From the NCBI RefSeq assembly GCF_000003605.2, contig NW_003135350.1, positions 483,511 to 508,972 on the forward strand: a stretch of 25,462 nucleotides of DNA, in the 5' to 3' direction. Source of the DNA: Saccoglossus kowalevskii (taxonomy: Eukaryota; Hemichordata; Enteropneusta; Harrimaniidae). Below, piece by piece: positions 1 through 8,746 of the stretch; positions within the stretch are counted from its first letter, which is position 1, and each line of letters begins with the position of its first letter. The translations under genes and the position numbers were made by a program. The notes under the pieces are model-generated. The model had not been told where the DNA came from. It saw only the letters and a program-made list of their open reading frames with translations, and ran no database searches.

Positions 1-620
1 CCCCGCTCATAGAGACTGCGTATTACAGTTGATTATAGTTCCTGGGCTCCCTGTGGTTGTAAGGAATATATAATTGTTTCTGAAAGGAGATACACTCCGT
101 TCAGAGATATATTTGACCTTTACTCGGTTGCACATAATTTAGAATTTTCTTTTCCCAGAAGTTTTTGTTCTATTACCGACTATGCAAATTGTTTACATTC
201 AAATTTGTCCCGCCCCAACGAGTTTATTGTGATCTTTTTCTGTCGTATTTATTACAATTCGTTCAAAGTTGCATACTTCAAGTTTGCAATGATGTGGGTG
301 TCCTGTCGTGTCGGAGCAGACTGCTACAGATCTACTAGTATATAAGACGCTATTCCCACTCATTACATGCTTACCTCCATGACAAGATATACATGCGTTG
401 TTATACATGTATATTCAACGTTATAAAATAGCACAAACTAGGAAATTCTATAACTATCATTTTAAAACAATTTAAAAATCTACCTTAAATAAAATCGTCC
501 AGTATCTTCAAATATACCATCGAAATAACCCGTATGACAAAGTTTTGCTAGCGGTCGAACAACTCAATATTTCTGTTTCAAATGAATCAACAAAAAATAA
601 TAAACAGATGCGACACACGC
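1..620. other. Unassigned AT-rich flank upstream of UQCRH
   Basis: No gene can be supported here. A 69-codon minus-strand open frame (199-408) is cysteine-containing but resembles no family I recognise. It has a donor-like GGAG/GTAAGC near its start (about 372-380 on the minus strand), so a divergent first exon is conceivable but unproven. Confidence 0.4.
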
Positions 621-627
621 CACTCAT

Positions 628-680
628 TCACTTCCGCGTTCCGGTGTTCAACAAATGTAACCTCTCAACCGGATATATTA
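628..680. promoter_or_regulatory. Putative UQCRH promoter with clustered ETS-like motifs
   Basis: CTTCCG at 631-636 (reverse complement CGGAAG) and TTCCGGT at 639-645 (reverse complement ACCGGAA) form two adjacent ETS cores. A weaker ACCGGAT lies at 668-674. In animals, ETS factors of the GABP/NRF-2 type commonly drive nuclear genes for respiratory-chain subunits, which fits the gene starting at 834. The motifs are seen directly; the promoter role is inferred from position (about 200 bp upstream of the ATG) and from the gene's function. Confidence 0.4.
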
Positions 681-833
681 TTGGATAATCTGCTAAGAAA
701 CACATAATGTGATTGGTACGAAGTTGCAATAAAAAAAATCCTTTCTGAAAATCTGGCCAATCCGTAAACCTCTTACTAACAATCCTGAGGTCAATCAACA
801 TCCGGGACACCAGAATACGTGCACAACTCAGCA

Positions 834-3800
834 ATGGCGTTTGGTGACGAAAAGCACATAGAAAATGACCCTCCTGAGGTAATATTTATAATTATGTCCC
901 AGTTATTTTTGTTATTTCGTCACAGTTTTGCTAAGTTTTTTTCATATGTCAACAAATATTGTAACAGTCACGCTATTTTCGCAATATTTCAAAACACAGG
1001 TGACATAGACCATGGAGTACGTCCATGCATAGACCGGTGTCGCATGGAGGTGACCATGTATATACAGTGCGTTCTCCGGTGTCTTTGCTTAAATTAATGG
1101 CAGTTTTTCTATGCTTTATATATATAAATCCTTGATACTGTTCATGATATATACACATGATGTGTATAACAAATATTCTGGTGTGATTGGGGCCCTGGTG
1201 TTCCAACTTCATGAACAGTATGAGGGGGGGGGGGGGGCTATTAAATACTAAATTGAACTTGACAATGTTACTGGCTTGAAATAATAATACCGGTACTACT
1301 ACTATCCCTAGTAACCTAGTTGGATTTACCAATTTGGCCAAGGCCACCTAAATTAGACAACTACCGTAGTTGTATCCAGTTTTATTTTCCCAGGTCATTC
1401 TATCATTTCTTTGTGAATTGATCTGATAAATTCTACCACTTCATTCCACTTAATATTTCATGTTGACATTGAAGGTAGAAAGGCTTTCCAAAGTAACCCC
1501 CCTCCCACCCCTTGACATACCTCTAATCCTCCATGCCCTCTAGATAACTATAGGTGTTCTCAAGAGGGTTATATGCAATTAATTTGAAGGGCAATAGATA
1601 GTAGGGGTCAGGTTAAACTTAGAATTCTAGGTGGGTGTACATTGAAAAGTCTTTCCAGTTGCAGATATATCAATATCAATGTTATTAACAATTATCAATA
1701 TATTATAATATTGTAGAATACTTTATTTTCGCTTGGAATTTATTTTCGCTATTTTCGCTGAATGGATGATTCCGTGAAAATAAAATCCAGCGAATATACT
1801 TTTTTTCCTATATTTCACATTAAATTCATCAAAAATCAGTGAAAATAAGTTCCATACAAAACGCCCAAAAAGCCTTTTCAGCGAAAATTAATTCCAGCGA
1901 AAATAAAGTATTCCACAGTATATTATCAACATTGAAAAGTCTTTCCAGTTGCAGATATATCAATATCAATGTTATTAACAATTATCAATATATGTCATTT
2001 TATTGATGATAGAAAATCTATTCCTAACTACTAACTTATATCATTATGATTAAATGAAAAAATTAAGCTTCTTTGCACTTGTCTTTTACATGTATGTAGT
2101 TACTGGTAACTAGAATGTTTTGATGCAATGTATTTTGTGAACAAGGAAATATCTTAATTATAAAAACATATGAATATTTTGTTTTTCCCAACCCAAGCCT
2201 TCTTATCCCACTCAGATTACACCTTTTTATAAAAAAGTTCTAAAAAGACTGAATGCAAGTAATTCAATGTCCTCTATAATAACTTTACCTTGGTAGTACA
2301 CAAGACTTATAAAAAGATTTTGCACATCATGCAGGGGTTCAGTTGTCTTAAAATCAGCTTAGGACATTTTGTAATAATAGAACATTTCATGTCATGGAAC
2401 ATTTCTAATTATTTGTCATATTTTGGGTGTAAATGGTTAATTTGATAAAAACACTTAGGCCCTTTGTCTGAACAAAAGAACAAAATTAGGACATATTGAA
2501 CAAATACCAGCAAATCGCAGATGCGGACGCATAGCAGCTGAATTGCTGCACCTGTATAAACTTGGCTTTATTCCATCATCATTTTTATAACGATGTTAAC
2601 ACCATGTTTTTTCTAGGAGGAGGAAGAAGAGGATGATGAGGACGAGGAAGACATACCAGTATGTATTTAATTGCTGTGAAAAACATATTGCCTGCTACGT
2701 TTGTTGTCGATGATGTTTTTAGGCTGTATCCAGTGATAAATTTGTCAGTTGAAGTGTTTTTGTTTTGTTTTTTTTGGTCTTACTGGTACTCTTAGTAAAC
2801 CCTCAACAAACAGTTGATGCATACATACATGTACATACCGTAAAATACCTCGTATAAGCGCCACTTTGATACATTTTCATTTCTGGCTGGCGCTAATTTG
2901 AGGTCACATTTTGGCAACTTTGTTGCAAATGGCGCTTAATTGAGGTCAGTAATTTTTTCACACACTCAGAACTACTGTAACGTTACCTTACAATCAGAGG
3001 AATCCTGTCTATACAATGTACCATATTCTGCCGTAAATTCGCCCTTGACCGTTAAACGGCAGTTTGGTTTTTAAAATAAAATGAGACCAAGAAATCGCGT
3101 TTTTTTTTTTTAAATATTTCGGCTTCTGTTTCCGGACATTTAAATAATTCTGGAAACCTATTCAAGAGAATGATTTTTATTGTGACTAACGTGAATGGGT
3201 AAGCTTCGTTTCGACAATGAGCTGTTATCACTGTAAACAATGTTAAATTATTCTTCAAATGCTCAGTTTATCTTTCCAAAACAAATAATTTCTTGATTTT
3301 AAAAAAAAATCATGCAGTTTTCCCATGGAAATCGAAGCCAAACGATCGCACTACATTATCGGTAAATCTCTTCCGCGTTGCCTTTACCATGAGGTCGCTG
3401 AACTGTTCATTAACATATTAAATGAGCCATGGTAATTCAGACACGTGGGCACCATCCAGCATTTTGATTGGTTAATTAGCGGTTCACCTATCCGGTTAAT
3501 AAACAAGTCTCGTGTGCATTCAAAGACATGGCGGATATCGTTTCGTATCGGCCGTTTACATGTGACTGAAATCATTCGCTTACGTTGAAACTAAGTTGAA
3601 TTTTACTTGCATTTCATAAAATTTCAACGGATTTATTTTTCGTGCGTTACTATAATCACCACTGAATAATAATCACCAATTTTAACACTTTGAAAACAAG
3701 TAAGTTATTCACTTGTGAACCGCAGCATGGCCAGATTGCGCTACCGTACAGTGATCATTTGCTACTAAGCAGTGCATTCGTGTTTGTTTTTATTTAAAAC

Positions 3801-6192
3801 TTCTTTTAGAATATACTTTTCGTTACCAAGAAAATTAAAAAAATAAATGCATATTACATTAAATATACTGAGTATTTTTTTTATCATGTGAACAGTTTTT
3901 TTTTGATTGACCGTAATTTGTCAACATTTCGTAACGCCTATTTTAGAACCAAAGTAAGGCATTTTACTCTTCTCTGACGTCTATTCAAGAGATTGTACGG
4001 TGTATTGTTAGTTTTGTGCATGTGTTGTGGGAAAAAAAAGATTAGCTCAAGTTTTAGGCGGACGTCGGCCAGATGGGGAATTTACTGTTTTACACATTCA
4101 ACTTTGACTGGCGCCTAATTGGTGTGAAAATTTTCACCTTTTCTATTGTACTGGTGCCTAATCTAGGGTGGCGCTTATATGAGGTATTATACAGTATAAT
4201 ATATTAATTATAAAATACCTTGAAAAGTTTACTCAATTTAAAAGATTTCAGCCATCGACTATCTGCTTTTATTCTACATCATGTATCCCCCACACTATAT
4301 GAAATTATCACATAACCACAGTGCTTATCATTCACAGTAGTGACAATTAATGTGAAATATCACTTGTATTTCACACTGAATGTAGCGATATGTATGAAAT
4401 TATCACATAATCACAGTGCTTATCATTCACAGTAGTGACAATGTGAAATATCACTTGTATTTCACACTGAATGTAGCGATATATATGAAATTATCACATA
4501 ATCACAGTGCTTATCATTCACAGTAGTGACAATTAATGTGAAATATCACTTGTATTTCATACTGAATGTAGCGATATGTATGAAATTATCACATAATCAC
4601 AGTGCTTATCATTCACAGTAGTGACAATTAATGTGAAATATCACTTGTATTTCACACTGAATGTAGCGATATGTATGAAATTATCACATAATCACAGTGC
4701 TTATCATTCACAGTAGTGACAATTAATGTGAAATATCACTTGTATTTCACACTGAATGTAGCGATATGTATGATAGAGGTCATAAGTTTTTGTACAATTG
4801 AACAGTATGTTATTTTTCAGATTTAAAAAAAACTTGGACAATTTTGCTGTCATTTTGACACACGAGTTGGTCATGTGATAAAAAGGTTATCCCGTAATAT
4901 CACTGATTCAAAGTTGGTGTATACTTGTGGCATCATGGACTGTATATTATCCATACATATTCATTTCATGCGTAATACACGCCCCTGACTTCAATCATAT
5001 CAACCACCTCCACAAACAAATAATAACATTGTTTTACTTCTCCTGATATCTTTCCTTTTAATTTAAAAAAAAGTTCCAAAGATAAATTACTAGGGAATTT
5101 GATGGAATCTTGCACAAAGCAAACTTTAAAAAAATGGAAGGAAAAATGACAAAACCACCACTTCACTTTTTAAAAATGTCTGAACCACAAACAAATCTTT
5201 TCTTTTAAGCCTTAATTATGTTGTTCAGTTTAGTATAAAAATAGCTTTTTTGTTTAACAGTCATCATTTCTAACCTCCTGTAGGATCCAATTGATGTTAA
5301 AAGGGAGGAGTGCAGTTCATTATCAGAATGTCAGAAATTGAAGACTGAATTAGAAGTTTGCAATGAAAGAGTGAATAGCCGTAGCAACACAGAGGAGACA
5401 TGTACTCAGGAATTATACGATTTTTTCCACTGTACAGATCATTGTGTATGTATAAGACCACTCAATTCGTGAAAAACATTTTCTTTTGCACTTTGTTCAA
5501 TTTAAACAGATTTCACTATAAAAAGAAAAGAAAGAAAGCAAGCTTGGAACCAAAAAAAATTGTATACTCTGTATACTTCTGAGCTTTTGGTGTGGATTTT
5601 ACAAAAGTTTGCATCCATCTAGCAAGGTTTACATTTAGCAAAAAAAGCTAGTCTGTACATCCAGATTTTTGATGGTCCTTCCAAAATGTGGTGGTTCTGA
5701 GGAGTTTACTTAATCTATTTGACACCACATTAATAGACATCTTACAAATTGGGTTTCAACAAAGTAGACTTGATATAACCCAGGCATTTTTATCATATTA
5801 CTACTGGTACTCACAAAAATGTACTAACTGTGGGCTAAACGAGTCATCTGTGTATTGTTTCCAAAACGCAAAAATAGAATTGAGAGCTAATGCAGACCTT
5901 TCCTTTTTTATGGTGAGCGATTCGCTGTACAAAATTTCGCCCAGGGGAGATTAAAAAAAACTTGCCTAATTTTTTTTTTTTTAGATTTACAAATGCAAAA
6001 TTATTTATCAACACATAACTTTTTTGGGTATTTTTAGAAGAGTTATTTTTCACTCTCCAGCCATTTTCAAAAGGCAAGGCTTGCTAATTAACTATTTTTC
6101 GAAAAATTCAAACAATGCATTGTGTAATATTCTTTTCTTGTCATTTTCTCATGTTACAGGTAGCAAAAACATTATTCTCAAAGCTCAAATGA
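834..6192 (+). CDS. UQCRH: Cytochrome b-c1 complex subunit 6 (hinge protein), four exons
   Basis: Coding exons are 834-878, 2617-2658, 5284-5445 and 6160-6192, all with GT-AG introns in phase 0, giving 93 residues (human protein about 91). This is the small acidic hinge subunit of respiratory complex III, which acts on the intermembrane-space face of the inner mitochondrial membrane and helps cytochrome c1 dock cytochrome c. Exon 2 encodes an acidic run (12 of 14 residues Glu or Asp). Exon 3 carries the family core: Cys39, Cys45, Cys55, Cys69 and Cys83, with the ERVNSRSNTEETC stretch and the ELYDFFHCTDHC end. Exon 4 gives the C-terminal VAKTLFSKLK. From the family, C39-C83 and C55-C69 are the expected disulfides. 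Cys79 is an extra cysteine relative to the human protein. The first ATG in frame is 834, in good context (G at -3, G at +4). It lies on the same strand as ATP5F1D downstream. Confidence 0.95.
1135..1221. repeat. 13-bp perfect inverted repeat in UQCRH intron 1
   Basis: ATACTGTTCATGA at 1135-1147 is the exact reverse complement of TCATGAACAGTAT at 1209-1221, with a 61-bp loop. A run of 14 G follows at 1224-1237. It may be a small foldback or decayed MITE; no target duplication is evident. Confidence 0.6.
1224..1237 (+). repeat. Poly(G) run of 14
   Basis: An uninterrupted G14 homopolymer lies in UQCRH intron 1. Similar G or C runs occur at about 7724-7733 (G10), 14745-14757 (C13) and 19364-19378 (G5TG9). 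Confidence 0.9.
1639..1993. repeat. Identical 65-bp direct repeats flanking a MITE
   Basis: The segments 1639-1703 and 1929-1993 are identical, starting ACATTGAAAAGTC and ending TTATCAATATAT, with a 290-bp offset. The MITE at 1709-1920 sits between them. The repeats are far too long for a transposon target duplication. A tandem segmental duplication that includes the MITE, or gene conversion, is more likely. Confidence 0.85.
1709..1920. mobile_element. 212-bp MITE-like foldback element
   Basis: The left end reads TATTGTAGAATACTTTATTT and the reverse complement of the right end reads TACTGTGGAATACTTTATTT. The match continues through TTCGCTGGAATT and ATTTTCGCT for about 45 bp with few mismatches. 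A TA at each end could be the target duplication, as in Tc1/mariner-type elements. The interior (CGAAAATAA motifs) has no reading frame. The element lies in UQCRH intron 1. Superfamily assignment is inference. Confidence 0.7.
2836..4196. mobile_element. ~1.36-kb non-autonomous TIR element in UQCRH intron 2
   Basis: A 29-bp terminal inverted repeat matches at 26 of 29 positions: left 2836-2864 begins TACCGTAAAATACCTC, and the right end 4168-4196 reads TACTGTATAATACCTC in reverse complement. Both arms end in TATAAGCGCCAC. Subterminal GGCGCTAAT/GGCGCCTAAT-like motifs recur near 2890, 2931, 4110 and 4152. TA flanks both ends. No transposase frame is present. The interior contains a promoter-like cluster and a strong donor site, reported under findings. 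Confidence 0.65.
4301..4776. repeat. 95-bp minisatellite, five copies, in UQCRH intron 2
   Basis: Copies begin at 4301, 4396, 4487, 4582 and 4677 and end near 4772. Units are 95 bp, except the second, which is 91 bp because it lacks an ATTA. Copies are nearly identical. Each unit contains an 8-bp hairpin, TGTGAAAT and ATTTCACA separated by 9 bases. Confidence 0.95.
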
Positions 6193-6445
6193 AAGATTGG
6201 TGTTCAAGAACTGGTCGTACTATGGTGTGCTTTGTTTTGTTATCTGTTCACTCAAGATTTTGATATCCATCCGCTATTCTAATGCGCCACATTCACAATG
6301 CTATCGTGTTGATGAATGTTTGAGTCTGTGTTCATTTCTTTAGTATCAATTATTATACAATTCCTCTGTCCCAAGTTATTTTTAATTATAATGAAGAACT
6401 AAAAAAAAATAACTTTGTTCATTTCAAATGTCATTTGATGTTGAC

Positions 6446-6465
6446 AATAAAGTTGATTGAATAAA
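6446..6465 (+). terminator. Tandem poly(A) signals of UQCRH
   Basis: AATAAA occurs at 6446-6451 and again at 6460-6465, about 255 bp after the stop codon, followed by a TTTTTGTT stretch that fits a downstream U/GU-rich element. Confidence 0.75.
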
Positions 6466-8690
6466 GCATTTTTGTTCTAGTTTTTGTTAATTCAAGTCAT
6501 TGCTGGATTGTACTGTATAAAGCTTAAAGGAAAAGTACCATGAACTAGTATGAATATGTTAAGAGAGTTTTTATTATTGTATGTGAATTGAGAGAGCCTT
6601 GTGTGAAAAATAACGACAAAGTTTGAAATTAGACAAGTTTCCATGAGAACGAGATGTTGATTCCTCTGATTGTTATAAACAAGTTCAGTCCCAGGCTATT
6701 CAACTGTTGAGTGTTGTACTTAGTTACAGTGAAGCACATTATAATGAATATCAGTTGAAGATAAAAAAAACATGAATACAAATAAATTGCCCACCACACT
6801 GGGCATACAGACTGCATTTATATGACGAAGCAGAAATTCATAATTTTGAGACCAGTAGTGAGAGTGATAAATTATTCCCACTATGAGCAATAAACGTCAC
6901 TTCCCATAGCTCAGTTCATTAAGACTAGACTTACCGGTAATAGCAGACTATTTTGAATAATTTTTGAGTTTGTTTTTCGTTGTTTGATTTGTTATGTACT
7001 AATTAATTAATACTAATTAAAATACTGTTGAATATCTAGAGAATTATTAAAAAACTAAATTGCATTTTCCTACATTTGTTGAACTCTATCACATAAGACC
7101 ATTATGTTCTTTACCAAAGGATTGATTTACAGACATGTGCTGCCACTGAGTACGCCAGAATAGCATTAATGTAAAATCACGTTCTCTATCAGTATATAAC
7201 TCTTATCATATCAGGAGGTTTTTGTCCTTCAATATTTTAGTTTTTCCACTATTTGGACCTCGCACAAACTGAGACTGAACATGCGTGTCAGGGTGACGTT
7301 AGACTTATGAATGTCTGATAAACAACAAATCATGAAAAATTTACATTGGCTCGTTGACTGATTCGTGATGGATATACGAAAAACATGCCATGGATCTGCA
7401 GTTATTATATAATGACAAAAGGATCTTTAACATAGAAAGACAATTTACAAAAACAATTAGCATATTCTGATTTTTAATTTCAACACTCATTTGCAGTGGT
7501 ACAAGTTGGTATATCAGAAACTCTATAAACCCAAAAATCGAAATCAAAAAGAAGAAAAAAATGAACAAAGTCGTATAAATACTTTATATGGACCATTTAA
7601 CATTTCGTTAAAATTATGTGAGATGTTGCTGCATACATGTATGTTGAAACTCCGATTGCAAAGAATAGCCATTCCGAGTGGTTGCGAAGAACTTTTACTG
7701 AATATCAATAACAAACCGGGGATGGGGGGGGGGTGTGGCAATACATAGAACTTGCCTAATGGGGACGAGCCCCTGAAATGGGTCTCGTTTTTTGGATTTT
7801 AGGTATAAGTATCGGCCTTGTTTTTGGTCAAAATAGGTATAAATATTGGTAATATTTTTCAGATTTGGTATACTTATGGGTTCGTTGTAAATGACAGAGG
7901 TGTTTCTATGGTCAAAATACATATTTTAATAAATCAACTTTGAATATACAATGCAACTGTTGGCTTACATGAGCTTCTATTGGAGATGCTCTTCTAATAG
8001 AGCAAATATGGTAACTGTTTTATTTGGAATAAACAGTAATTACAGAAATGGTACTTTGGTATAAATATGGATATATCCAGGTATAAAAATGGTCACACTT
8101 TTGAGCACTCGGGGGCACCCCAACTATGTATCAACTGCCCCCCCCTCAGGATAACAAATTGGCAAATGTTTGTTTTTTTCTCCAAAGAACAACTTCGGAA
8201 AAAGTCGTTCTGCTTTGCTGGTTGGCCTGCTTCTTCTCATCTATAATTAACATTATCTGAATGCAATATATATTAGAAGAATACTGATATAGCAAATGCT
8301 CAGTATAAAAAAAAAGCGTTAAAATGTGTTTGGTTGTGGTACAATGCTGTTACCATGACGATACAAAATAATGCATGATACACATTCGCTGGTGGAATGC
8401 AGTTTATTTAGGACCTGCAACTTGGGGTTGTCATTGATCATCATTCTGATCTGGAGCTTATTCAGGGGAATTTCCTACACTGATAACACAGGTTTATTAT
8501 AACAATGTATTTCTCTCAGTAAGTGTCAGTGAAAAGCCTTTCCATATTTATATTTTAACCATCAGGGCTCCCCATCCCTAAAAGTTGCCCCTCGACAGGA
8601 ATAAATTTGCCCAAACCAAGTGAAGATCGGGTGTTACAATAACGCCACCAGCGATCACTTTATACTGCACTGCTATTCTTGCTGAGAATT
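6466..8690. other. Intergenic AT-rich DNA, no gene seen
   Basis: Open frames here are short and overlap on both strands, with no recognisable domain. The part from about 7770 to 8110 repeats GGTATAAATAT-like motifs and is bounded by G and C runs (7724-7733 and about 8140), so it is probably an old dispersed repeat. I see nothing else. Confidence 0.5.
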
Positions 8691-8693
8691 GTG

Positions 8694-8720
8694 GGATTGG
8701 TCTTCTGGCAGCCATCTTTG
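8694..8720. promoter_or_regulatory. Putative ATP5F1D core promoter: CCAAT box and YY1-like site
   Basis: An inverted CCAAT box (GGATTGGTC, core 8696-8700) is followed by GCAGCCATCTTTG (8708-8720), whose GCCATCTT core at 8711-8718 matches the YY1 motif (reverse complement AAGATGGC). YY1 sites characteristically sit at or just after start sites of housekeeping and mitochondrial genes. This one is about 30 bp before the ATG, so transcription probably starts around 8705-8725. The motifs are seen; the function is inferred. Confidence 0.5.
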
Positions 8721-8746
8721 AATAGAAACACCGGTAGTTCACGAAA

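Noticed and set aside
819-833. Possible earlier start of UQCRH at a GTG
   Set aside because: Non-ATG start; the ATG at 834 has good context and gives the expected family length.
973-1347. 124-codon minus-strand frame
   Set aside because: It lies within UQCRH intron 1 and crosses the inverted repeat and the poly(G) run, which translates as Pro repeats; no domain.
5688-5954. 88-codon plus-strand frame
   Set aside because: It lies in UQCRH intron 3, has AT-rich composition, no domain, and does not join any exon in frame.
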